Of a stretch of DNA of 64,000 nucleotides, positions 25,357 to 35,904 are shown piece by piece (the first letter of the stretch is position 1; every line of letters starts with the position of its first letter). Origin of the DNA: Pyrenopolyporus hunteri (lineage: Eukaryota; Ascomycota; Sordariomycetes; Xylariales; Hypoxylaceae); contig CADCXC010000037.1 in the NCBI GenBank assembly GCA_902806595.1, positions 2,046,001-2,110,000 on the forward strand. The letters run 5' to 3'. The position numbers were made by a program, and so were the translations under genes. A model generated the notes under the pieces. It was not told the origin of the DNA. It did not search any database and was given only the letters and a program-made list of their open reading frames with translations.

Positions 25357-26051
25357 TATGGGGTGTACAATAGACAACATGCCTACAGAACACACCACGG
25401 ACACACACGCTTCTCTCTCCTCTCACTCACACGCCCACCCACACAACACACATCACCTACAGTACACATCGTACCGGGGGGTAGGATCCATACTATGGTC
25501 CTCGTTCGTAGGGCCGGGACCCAATTTTCCTGGCCTGTTCTTCCTGTCATATTTGGCAAGAGACGTAGTATATCAAAATTGAGGAGGATACAATAACCGC
25601 AAGGGTTAGTGCGTTTGTGCGTTAACTTGAACGAGACGTTCGCCCGGCAGTCTCAGGCGCGGTGGGTGTAATGTATGTAGGGGGGGCCCCCATGGATACC
25701 AAGCCTAGCGGAGTTGTACATAACGTCAGACTACAACTATGTATTCTGCGTGGGTACGTATAATAATGCTAGGCTACCTAGGCTGGCCCTGTATCGTATG
25801 TAGGTATGGGCATTTCCATTCTTAGAAAGGATAGAATGGGCGAACGTACAAGGGGAGGAGAGACGACCAGGTGACTAATCTAATGCCGTCTAATACCGCA
25901 CCACCTCGGTGGTTGGAACCGGGGCGGGGGAATTGATTGAGCCAGAACCGGAGATATCTGAGCTATTCATACCTGTATTCTTAGCGACTTTGAACTCGAA
26001 CCAACTTACCTCCCAACATACAAAATATAATTATCGCTAAACCCGCTTTGG

Positions 26052-26082
26052 TATCATCATCATCATCATCATTATTATTATT
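26052..26082 (+). repeat. ATC/ATT trinucleotide microsatellite
   Basis: Six or so ATC units followed by ATT units. No gene contains it. Confidence 0.85.
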
Positions 26083-29000
26083 GTCCGACATACTTTAGCG
26101 GGTACCCTGTCCCATCCATAACTGGATAAAGCGAGAGAGGGCGAGACTAAGGGTGGGAGTGGGAGTGAGAGTGAGAGTGAGAATAGGAACGAGAGCAAAA
26201 ATACCAGACTGTCCGTGGCGGCATCGTGTACCTGCGCGGGCAGGGTAGCGTACACGTGTAGGTTAGGCAGGGTAGCTAGGTGTGTGTACAATAAAACGAC
26301 CTGTAGTGATCCAATCCGGCTTCTCGAAGGCGAATCCTTCAGGTGCTGCAGAATGGTAGGCCTTTGACTAGCCCCTGCAATCTACAGCCATAAAATAAAG
26401 TTCTTATTCGGCCAAATCTGCGCGATCAAGGGAGAAAGGGTGGCGAGTGACAATACATTATTGTAGTCGCGGCAGCCCTTGTAGTTCGGGAATCTATTCG
26501 AGAGTTCCCGGCGTAGTTTGATGCTGTTTACGGTATTATGTTCAGAGAAGAGGACTCATAGTGCTTGAAGCCTGCGACTCTCCCGGTCCCAAGACTCACA
26601 AGAGTAGACGAGGGGATAAGCGAAAAAGATACGGAGCGCCGAAGTCAGCAATCTGGTAATCTGGCCTGCCGCTGCGCTCATTCATCGCGCGGAGTCTAGC
26701 GCGGTTCGCGGTTTTTTTAGCATTGAAAATAATAGTAGTAGCATGATGAATTAGATGGGGATGTTGCATGGTGTGGTGTGTTGTTGGTTCTTAGAAAGAA
26801 GTTCTGGGGGTTTGTTCAGTTTAGCGTAATAATAGGGCGGGAAAACTTACCTAAGGTATGGAACTTTTTTAGTTTTTTTCACTATTCTCATAGATAGTAT
26901 AATTGGTATAATTAGTATAATAGTATTCAACTGAGTAAGGAGCACCACAAAACCGGTATAGTATTGGGTATAAGACACAGGGAACATCGGCAACTACTAG
27001 TGCACGAGTTACTAATAGGCGCCCTATGTAAAGCCCAACAGGGATCCGTAAGCTACCTACACTCGGTATTTACATATGTACCGCTGTAGGTGCACAGACT
27101 GCGGAATGGGCAGCCGTCCGGCTTTAGGGCTCTGGATAACTACCTAGGTACCTAGGAACCTACTTCTAGGTAGGTACCCGAAACCCCGGGGGGGGACTCG
27201 CTCTCGTTAAGCTCTGCCGTTAGTGGCGGTAATGTTATTGTGCTGTTGGTTCTATTTTACTTGTATGTACGCTGTGAAGCGAGATGAGACCCATAACATT
27301 AGCTGCTTAACTGAATATAGAAGGCTATACCCACTACAGCATGAGGAACAACACCCGCAGGAACAGGTCAACTACCACCTTATCCCTAATAGTAACCATA
27401 CTAGAGCAACTAAAAACTAATCTGGTTCTGGCACGATGTAACTCTTCTTCTTCGTCCTTCGTTCCAGGTTAAGCAAATACTGAAATGATCATTGCTCCTA
27501 CAAGGCAGATGCCCGTTCCAAACCAACATCTACCCCGCTAGGCGAGCCGTCTTTCCATCGAGACAAGGGGATGGGGGTTTATTTTCAGGTACAAGATCCC
27601 GAAAATGCTCAGAACCCCCGACCATAAAAGATTTATCTCTCGGGGCTGCGCCACAGACCAGTATCAACATCAACGCCAGCCCTTCTATTTACCCCATGTT
27701 CTTGCAAAAAAGGGAAAAAAAAAAGAAAACCCTCAGGTAGGCTCTTACGTGCCGAAACTAACCTGAGTGGAATCCCCAAAATCGTCTTACTCCTTACAGC
27801 ATTGTACATGGACCTCGCTTAATACCTTGAAAGAATTCTCGTGTGACGAAGGTCACAGAACGGCGACGAGCGGTCGCCGTATGAAGTCATAATAGTACTG
27901 AGCACTGCCCTTCGGCGATCCTCAGATAAGATTGATGTCATTCTGGTGCGGTCCTTGCAGCTATCTGAGACCTCTCACCCCCTTGACCTCGCTGCAGGTA
28001 CCACCGGAATAGCGAAAGCCTCCATTGTAGCCCTTTCGCGTTGCTAGCCCTCTCGTAGCTTGTAGCGCGGTTATCAGGCGGAAAAGGAGGATAGCCGCCG
28101 GAGACGTCATCCACCGCCAATACTACCGCAAGATGAGAGGAACCATTAGACCTACTTAGGTAATACAAGACGAGTCAGCTAGTCGGTATGGATAGCTGAG
28201 GATCGTTATTCGTCCGGCCCCCATCTCATGCGCGGTAAGCCGTATCCCACGTGTTTTGGTCGGGTTTCTCGGGGGACCGAAATATGTAAGCTCTCGAATG
28301 ATCGCCCAATAGCTGTTGGTACCTTGCAACAAGGGAGACCTTCCACACACGGCAGTCAAGCTGCTCTGCCACGTTTCGGGAAACATAGCGCTGAGAGGCT
28401 TAGCCATTCGAAGGAGTAGACCTTACATAAATATGTATGTTTCAAGACCATTGTCAACGATTGGCCAGCGAGCTCGTCGTTAGTTCCTCGAAATGTTTCA
28501 TAATGCAGATGCTCATCCGTCATTATGCTAAATTTATGCATTCATAGTCTACTATAGATTAGGTGCTTGCAAGGACAGCATCCCCTAGATTTACATACCC
28601 AGGTAGCTACCTACGTAGCATTGTCCTCACGGGGATGGCGGGACATGCAAAGCATACCGCTAATCGCTAAAGAAATCGGTTGGAGCGGAGCGATCCACGA
28701 AAAAAATGAGAGTTGTTGCACACCTTGCACATAAAACGTTCAGCGTATCTAATACCTTTACCAGACTTTAGTTTTGGTGACCCAGTAGTGTACCTGTACC
28801 TGTAGAGGCAGGAGGAATATTACCAAGAGAGATCCGAGCCTCTATGGTAATGCCTGCATAGAACACATCCCTGGGTATTTCTAGATATAGACAGACATAC
28901 GTACATATATGTAATTGCATATTATTATAGGTAACCTGAGTTATAAGATGTGTCTGGATAAATCTTAGTTCGAGCACCACGTCGGCCCAGGCGAATTCGT

Positions 29001-29679
29001 GTCCCTTTCTCGGGATTTGAGAACAGGATTACTCATACGTTACTCTGGCGAGAATGCTCCGGCATCTCCACCCGTGTCGGGTTATTTGGGGGGGTTTTTT
29101 TTTTCTCTATTTCCAATTTAGAAATGAACCTCGTCTAGCGAGACGACTTGCTGGCGAAGATCTGATCGCATGTTTACCTACCTACCTACGTTAGTACAAT
29201 AGCCTAGACTTTAGTTTAACCTTGGGGGCTCAAGACTATCTAGACTTAAGCGCGTAAATGGGGATAAAGGCGATAGTAGATAGGTATTTTCAAGTCTGCA
29301 TGAGTTATCCTTAAGTGGGGTTACGCCATATCGACGACAATAACGGCCCTCGAAGGATTCACAATTGAGCATAACCTGAAACAACGACTGATTAAAATCA
29401 CCTCCGGCGTCGTATTCAGTGCGTAGCATTTTATGTCGCCTCAGCGACCAGCGACCAATTCGGTTAACCAGGTGTGTCCTCAAGAGGTCAGCAGTGCAAC
29501 CTCTCGAAATAGCAATGCGGATAGGGCTAAAGCTGAGAGCTGACGGTGCATCGCCCACACAAGATTCGCGCATCTTGTTCAATTTCAGACTTAATTAGAA
29601 GCGCGTACGCAAGAATAAGCCAATCAATGGACATTTCGGTGTTGTCGTAGAGGCCGCAATTGCAACTCGGAAATATTGC

Positions 29680-30170
29680 GCGCGCGTTTTCCGAGTACCG
29701 AGCCGAGGGTACGCGGTTTCCACGCCGAGTTTGTCAACGACGCGGCAGGCGAAGGAACCGCCTACTTCGCCGTCCATTGGGGGTGGGAAAGATGACCAAA
29801 TGGACAAAAAGGAAAGGCAAATCGAATAAGCTTAATGTACTGTGCCAGATCCCGACGATCTGGCCCATCCCGATAGCCAGAGACCCGACTCCATGGATGG
29901 GGGAGAGAGTTATCGGAAGCAACAGTCCGCCTTCGGAACCGCAGTTCCTACGATGCTCTCACAATTCGACGGGGTGCCTCCCGCGCCGTTCACGTTCGGC
30001 CCATCCCGATGCCACGGGCTGTCGATCTCGCTTCCAGGGCTAATCTAGAACTAAAGAACCTTATTGCGACCTCATTTACTAGGTTATTCGAGCTGATTGA
30101 AAGACATCGGAACGATAGGTACTGGCATTGGCGAGAGTGCGCTTCCGACGGGCTTGGCTGAGCGGCAGGT
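29680..30170 (+). pseudogene. Coding-like island, possibly a decayed gene (unidentified)
   Basis: Several overlapping plus-strand frames look more protein-like than the surroundings but are broken by stops or change frame. One reads DDLAHPDSQRPDSMDGGESY, then QSAFGTAVPTMLSQFDGVPP (about 29850-29980). Another, from about 29951, reads LASRANLELKNLIATSFTRL and FELIERHRNDRYWHWREC before a stop near 30160. A third holds GEGTAYFAVHWGWER near 29747-29791. I could not match these to a family. The pattern fits an old, frameshifted gene or the end of a multi-exon gene, or chance in a balanced-GC segment. Confidence 0.2.
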
Positions 30171-31000
30171 AAATGGACCATACAGCAGCACGGTGACAGT
30201 TACACGTCCATCTCGCATCCCACCCGCGCCTCGTCACACGCAAATTGACACTGAAACACGGTTAGCATCTAACCCCCAATGACGGAATTAAAGTAAGCGA
30301 ATTGAATTGGTTTGGATATATTTATATATATCTCATACGTATGAGTTGCAGGTGGTGTTGTACTGCTAGGAATGGGCTCTGTGCTATTTATTGTAGGGCT
30401 GATAAGTGGGGATTTGTGGCTGCTTCAAGCCGCACCTAGTCCGCTCGCCTACCTACCTAGGTACCTACCTAGGTACATGTTCCAAGTACCTTTTGTTTCT
30501 GCCTTCGTAAGGAAAACGCGCATGAGCCACCAAATGTACAAGGCTGCAGCAATGGAGTTTTTATCGGCTTATCTTATCCTACGACGATACGGGAGGCGCG
30601 ATACTTGCCACGGCAACTTCGACCGTGAAGCTGCCTGGCTTCGAATTCCACGAGAAATTGACTGAATACCTAAATGCTTACGATACCTAAACATACACAA
30701 TATTTCGTACAATGATTGGAGCTTGTCTAAAAGTATAATGAAAAACCTGTACGAACAAGTCTAATTTATCTGTCGCTTATGGCCCGAGCACTTCGCGTGC
30801 CATTCGTAAAACTTCCACGCAACCTACAATTAAAAAAGAAAACTAAAAACACTCGCTCATCACCGTCATAACGGGCTGCCTTAAGACATCCACCATCTAA
30901 ACTGAGCCTACTACAAATTCACCCCCAGGTTAGAAAGCAACTAGCACTCGAACGCCCATCGCGCGTACACTTCATTACGCTCGGTTAAGGTCCGCCCAAG

Positions 31001-33475
31001 ATGAAGTTCTTTATTGACGACCTACCCGTTCTCTTTCCGTATCCGCGGATATACCCCGAGCAGTATGCATATATGTGTGACCTTAAGAGAACGCTCGATG
31101 CCGGTGGTCACTGCGTGCTGGAAATGCCTTCGGGTACAGGCAAGACCGTTTCGCTGCTTTCGCTGATCGTGGCATATCAACAACACTACCCGGAGCACCG
31201 AAAACTGATCTACTGCTCGCGTACCATGTCCGAGATCGAGAAGGCCTTGGCAGAACTTAAGTCCCTGATGAAATTCCGGGCGGAAGAGCTCGGCCACGAA
31301 GAGGATTTCCGTGGGCTGGGCCTTACCAGCCGAAAGAACCTCTGCCTCCACCCTTCGGTGAAAAGGGAAAAGAGCGGTGCCATCGTGGATGCTAGATGTC
31401 GTAGCTTAACCGCAGGCTTCATCAAGGAGAAGAAGGACAAGGGCGAAAGCGTAGAGACCTGCATCTACCATGACAACCTGGACCTTCTGGAACCGCACAA
31501 CCTTGTGCCCAATGGCGTATGGACTCTCGATGGCCTATTGAGATACGGCGAACAGCACAAGCAGTGCCCTTATTTCACATCAAGAAGGATGGTAAGTTCC
31601 CTCTAATTCTTGAACCTCTAAACATCCACCTGGCAGGTTATTTTCAGCTGACTTACCATACAATAGATGCAATATTGTAACGTCATCATCTATTCCTACC
31701 ACTATCTGCTAGATCCCAAGATAGCAGAGCGTGTTTCTAAGGAGCTCTCGAAAGACTGCATTGTTGTGTTTGACGAGGCCCACAATATAGACAACGTCTG
31801 CATTGAGTCTCTAAGCACTGATATCACAGAGGACTCCCTCCGTAGAGCCACCAGAGGCGCACAGAATCTTGAGCGTAAGATAAAGGAGATGAAGGAGACC
31901 GACCGGGAGCAATTAGAGAGCGAATACCAGAAGCTCGTTGAGGGGCTTCGAGAAGCCGACGAGGCTCGGCAAGAAGACGCCTTTATGGCAAACCCAGTTC
32001 TCCCAGATGACTTGCTCAAGGAAGCGGTTCCAGGTAACATACGGAGAGCCGAGCATTTCACTGCCTTCTTAAACCGTTTTATCGAATACCTCAAGACCCG
32101 TATGAAAGTTCGACAAGTCATATCCGAGACACCACCGTCATTTTTAGCACACTTGAAGGAGCACACCTTTATCGAGAAAAAGCCGTTGCGATTCTGCGCC
32201 GAAAGGTTAACCTCCCTGGTCAGAACGCTCGAACTTACGAACATCGAGGACTATCAACCCCTCCAAGAAGTAGCCACGTTCGCGACGCTTGTGGCTACGT
32301 ACGAGAAAGGGTTCTTACTTATCCTAGAGCCCTTCGAGTCCGACACTGCGGAAGTGCCGAATCCAGTCTTGCATTTCACATGTTTAGATGCTGCGATTGC
32401 GATCAAGCCCGTCTTTGACAGATTCAGCTCTGTCATTATCACATCTGGTACAATCTCGCCTCTAGAGATGTACCCGAAGATGCTAGGGTTTTCTACGGTC
32501 GTCCAGGAGTCGTACACGATGACACTTGCAAGAAGATCTTTCCTGCCAATGATTGTCACCCGGGGAAGTGACCAAGCAACGATCTCTACCAGCTTCACAG
32601 TCAGGAATGAACCCAGCGTGGTCCGCAACTACGGCAATCTCCTGACTGAATTTGCTAAGATCACCCCCGACGGCATGGTCGTATTCTTCCCTTCCTACCT
32701 GTATATGGAGTCCATCATCAGCATGTGGCAGGGCATGGGTATTCTGGACGAAGTTTGGAAGTACAAGCTGATCTTGGTCGAGACGCCGGATGCCCAAGAG
32801 ACTTCGCTTGCGCTCGAGACGTACCGTATGGCCTGTTGCAACGGCAGAGGCGCGGTTCTCCTTTGCGTCGCCCGCGGGAAGGTCTCAGAAGGGATCGATT
32901 TTGACCACCAGTACGGACGAACTGTGTTATGTATCGGCGTCCCATTCCAATATACAGAGTCGCGTATCCTCAAAGCTAGGTTAGAATTCCTGCGAGAAAC
33001 CTACCGAATTCGCGAGAACGACTTCCTGTCTTTCGACGCCATGCGGCACGCCGCGCAGTGCCTAGGTCGTGTGCTGAGAGGCAAAGATGACTACGGGATC
33101 ATGGTGCTGGCCGACCGTCGGTTCCAGAAGAAGAGGCACCAACTGCCCAAGTGGATCAACCAAGCCATGCAAGAAGTTGACGGAAATCTGAGCACGGATA
33201 TGGCGGTCCTCACGGCGAAACGTTTCTTGAGAGACATGGCACGACCGTTCAAAGCTAAGGACCAAGAGGGGATCAGCATGTGGAGTCTCGAGGACCTGAA
33301 AGCCCACCAAAAGAAGGTAGACGAGGAGAGGATCAAAGAGCTGCAAGAGATGCAGAACGACGACGCGGCCGTGGAGGCCATGCACAGGGCCCAGGCTATG
33401 CAGAACTATAACGAAGATTACGATATGGATGACGACGACCTCGACGAGGGCATGATGGAGCTAGATAACGCCTAA
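31001..33475 (+). CDS. rad3: TFIIH DNA helicase Rad3/XPD
   Basis: Predicted 799-residue 5'-3' DNA helicase of TFIIH, which opens DNA in nucleotide-excision repair and is a structural part of the complex in RNA polymerase II initiation. Exon 1 is 31001-31591; a 75-bp intron (31592-31666; GTAAGT donor, CTGAC branch, AATAG acceptor) separates it from exon 2, 31667-33475, giving SRRM-MQYCNV across the junction. The Walker A motif is SGTGKT with K48 at the same position as in yeast Rad3. The four Fe-S cysteines are C115, C133, C154 and C189. The DEAH box begins at D233. Later helicase motifs include SGTISPLEMYP and QCLGRVLRGKDD, and the tail is acidic (DMDDDDLDEGMME), as in the family. Length matches the usual 760-805 residues. 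It ends 274 bp from the end of Prp3 on the opposite strand. Confidence 0.97.
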
Positions 33476-33749
33476 GAGCAAATCTATAAGCTACCTCCAT
33501 ATCTATAAGCCTAATCTTGTGTACAACGATCAAATTGTAATGTTTGGCCTTCTAGGCGTTAGAAACCAGAGGACAGATAATCAGCCCGCGCCGCAAGGTG
33601 CTTAATATAACAAACAACACACGCCGAAGGGCGTTTGGTCAAGACCAGAACATTATCACGCTTTCTAGGCTTCATAGTGTTTTATTACAGTATCCTAGCT
33701 TGACTGTATTCTACGTAATCACATTACCACCGACTATGTAGCTCTCCGC

Positions 33750-35222
33750 CTAGTGCGTAGACTTGGCGAGGTTCCAGAAGTTCTCCATCTTGGACTTGGA
33801 CAGGACCTCCCTGGCCTCGGCGTCGGTCTCGCAGACCTTGGAGCCCCACTTGCGGAAGGCGCGGGACTTGATCTCGCCCTCGAAGATGAGCTTGCACTGG
33901 TTCTCGGCGAGGTCCTTGAGGCCGCCGTCCTCGTTCTCGGCCTTGAGCCACTGCTTGAGGGCGTCGTTGTGCGCGTCCTTGTCGCGGGAGGGCAGGTTCT
34001 CGGTCCAGTTGATGCGGTTGAGCATGAGCTTGCGGTAGTGCTTGACGGACCACTCGCCGCCCTCGGCGATCACCAGGTTCTGCTTCGGGTGCATGATCAC
34101 GATGCCCGTCAGCGCCAGCTGGTCCGCGTTGATGTTGATCTTGTACCGGTGCTGCCCGTTCGCCAGGCTGTTGATCTTGAACACGAGCATCCGCAGCCCC
34201 TTCGCCGCGTCCTTCTCCTGGTTCGCCGCGAGCTTCTCGTGCTTCTGCTCCTTGGTCAGCTTCCGCTCCTCGTTCGCCTGCACGTGCTTCGCGTGCCGCT
34301 CCGCGATCTCCCGGTTCACTCGCGCTTCGACGGCCGTCGGGTCCTTGACGGCTTCCTCGCCCAGCACGCGCATTAGGTTGCCCTTCTTGACTTTTGGAGG
34401 TGGTGCAGGTACGAGGCCGAGTCGGATCTTAGCTTGCTCTTCCTTCAGGTCGGCCATTCGGCGCTGGCGGCGTAGCTTGGCTTGTTCTGTGGGGGTGAGA
34501 TACATGGGTTTCGGCGGGGGAACATTCTTGTCTTGGGGCGGTTCGATGGGGACGGGATGTTGGATGTATCTGGTAACTATGGTATCTTCGGTATCGATCT
34601 TCAGTGCTCCGGGGTTTTCTATGTCGTCGTAGTTCTTGCCGTTCACGAGGCCCTCGTCCCACCACTCGATGTCCGGCGGAGCTTCAACAACGAAGTTCTT
34701 CTCGACATCTTTATCCTCGTCTATTCCAACCTTTCGCGCTTGGGCCGCAATCTTCTTCTTCAGCGCCTCGAGCGCGGCTTGCCTTCGCAACGCGTTCGCT
34801 TGCTGGATATATTTGCCTTTCTGATTGAATATGAGATGACGGGATTGTCTCGGTTTTGCGGTAGGAGCGCCTAAATTGGCATCAAAGTATGGGTTGTTCT
34901 TGATCTCTTCTTGCGACGGCCCGGATAGGTCGAGGGCTTTGTGTTTCGGTTGAGCTTTCGAATCATTACGCGATCGCGAACCTGAGCCGATTTTCGAGTC
35001 GTTCGCCTTATTGCCGCCAGGTTTCCATTGCCCTAAATCCTCGAGAGCCGGGTGAAGACCGACGTTCAATCCACCTTTAGCCTTGGTGGTCCCTATGGCT
35101 GCCGACACACGTGCTTTCAACGCTGCTAGCTTGGCTGCTTTGTCCGCGGCCGACTCCGGTTTCTGCACTCGAGATCCGGGCTCGTTGCGCGGGGCAAGGC
35201 CTGGCGAGCCGTGCCGATCCAT
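33750..35222 (-). CDS. prp3: U4/U6 small nuclear ribonucleoprotein Prp3
   Basis: Predicted 490-residue spliceosome protein that binds U4/U6 snRNA and helps hold the tri-snRNP together. The central part (about 110-330) has the PRP3 features, including NPYFD, RSRHLIFNQKGKYI and DIEWWDEGLV. The C-terminal part (about 350-490) is the DUF1115-like domain that grips U4/U6, with QHRYKININADQLALTG and EGEIKSRAFRKWGSK. No intron is needed. The ATG at 35222 follows an in-frame TAG 24 bases upstream; an intron could end at that TAG and place the true start further upstream, so the first residues are less certain. From 34319 to 33762, 186 consecutive codons all end in G or C, unlike the first half of the gene (see findings). 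This also creates a long antisense frame of no significance. Confidence 0.95.
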   Translation of the reverse strand: MDRHGSPGLAPRNEPGSRVQKPESAADKAAKLAALKARVSAAIGTTKAKGGLNVGLHPALEDLGQWKPGGNKANDSKIGSGSRSRNDSKAQPKHKALDLSGPSQEEIKNNPYFDANLGAPTAKPRQSRHLIFNQKGKYIQQANALRRQAALEALKKKIAAQARKVGIDEDKDVEKNFVVEAPPDIEWWDEGLVNGKNYDDIENPGALKIDTEDTIVTRYIQHPVPIEPPQDKNVPPPKPMYLTPTEQAKLRRQRRMADLKEEQAKIRLGLVPAPPPKVKKGNLMRVLGEEAVKDPTAVEARVNREIAERHAKHVQANEERKLTKEQKHEKLAANQEKDAAKGLRMLVFKINSLANGQHRYKININADQLALTGIVIMHPKQNLVIAEGGEWSVKHYRKLMLNRINWTENLPSRDKDAHNDALKQWLKAENEDGGLKDLAENQCKLIFEGEIKSRAFRKWGSKVCETDAEAREVLSKSKMENFWNLAKSTH

Positions 35223-35904
35223 TTGGGAATATTCTCGATTTTTGTCCTATGGGTCGAGCAGGAGATGCTGCGATGAGTTTTGATTATCCGACTGTTAACT
35301 TGGAGAGAATCGTAGAAACAATATTAAGTGATAATCTCGCTGGACAAAGAGAAGTTGAACAAGGCAAAGCGGTCGACTGGGCGGGCCAATGTAAGGGCAA
35401 TATTTCTGCGTTCTATATCGCGAGCGCCAATTGAAATGTGATTTCTCGATTCTCTGAAATAAGAGGAAGGAGAGCTTGGGTACTACAATCCAGCAAGTTC
35501 AGCGCGACTGCTTGCCTTGCCTGCTGTTTCTGCTGTGACTGAGGGCTAGGAAGTACCTTGGCTGCTGAAATGGGTCACGCTAGGTTAGGTAATGGCCTGA
35601 TAATGATAAGGATAAGTCGCGTCACATGATCTCCCGTTTCTGCCGTTGGCGACCGCTAAAAAGTTCGAGCTCCGAATTTTTAGCTCGTAGTCGACCCCAC
35701 TAAAAAATCAGTATTCTCAACCAGCCGTCGCATATAATAAGATCCAACCACGCAGAAGCAAGTTGAGCGCAATGCCATGAGTTGATAGAGTTTGCCCGAG
35801 GACGCTTTTAATCTCTTTGTAAACCCTATTACCCCTAATCATAGGGCTAAAAGTGATTATAAAGGCCGCGCCGGGCCATGAGGCTGTGACATATCTAATC
35901 AGCC
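35223..35904. promoter_or_regulatory. Shared promoter region of prp3 and RPA190
   Basis: This 682-bp gap lies between divergent start codons. It holds a perfect GCGATGAG (35270-35277), the PAC motif of yeast RNA polymerase I/III and ribosome-biogenesis promoters; three closely spaced GATAA sites (35599-35603, 35605-35609, 35611-35615); a TCACATGA (35622-35629); and an imperfect GCTAAAAA/TTTTTAGC inverted repeat (35655-35684). No start site or TATA box can be fixed by eye. Motif function in this organism is inferred. Confidence 0.5.

Larger units (their letters stand above)
24728..31000. other. Gene-poor spacer between divergent C2H2 and Rad3 genes
   Basis: About 6.3 kb with only short frames. 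It contains an ATGG microsatellite (25322-25356), an ATC/ATT microsatellite (26052-26082), GAGTGG/GAGTGA repeats near 26150-26185 and TAGG/CCTA blocks near 27143-27178, 28598-28615, 29176-29190 and 30450-30475. A stretch near 29,680-30,170 has coding-like frames but also stops, and is listed separately. Both ends should include promoter sequence. No RNA gene was recognised. Confidence 0.5.

Noticed and set aside
25985..26010. GGTTCGAGTTC on the minus strand, similar to a tRNA B-box
   Set aside because: No pairing T-arm of five base pairs, no acceptor stem and no A-box at the right distance.
31702..32244. Minus-strand frame of 180 codons inside rad3
   Set aside because: Ser/Arg-rich shadow of the rad3 coding frame; rad3 is unambiguous on the plus strand.
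33753..34376. Long plus-strand frame of 207 codons antisense to prp3 (and overlapping ones to 34874)
   Set aside because: It is a by-product of the GC-saturated third positions of prp3: stop codons on the opposite strand become rare. Its Leu/Val/Asp/His-rich sequence resembles no known protein.
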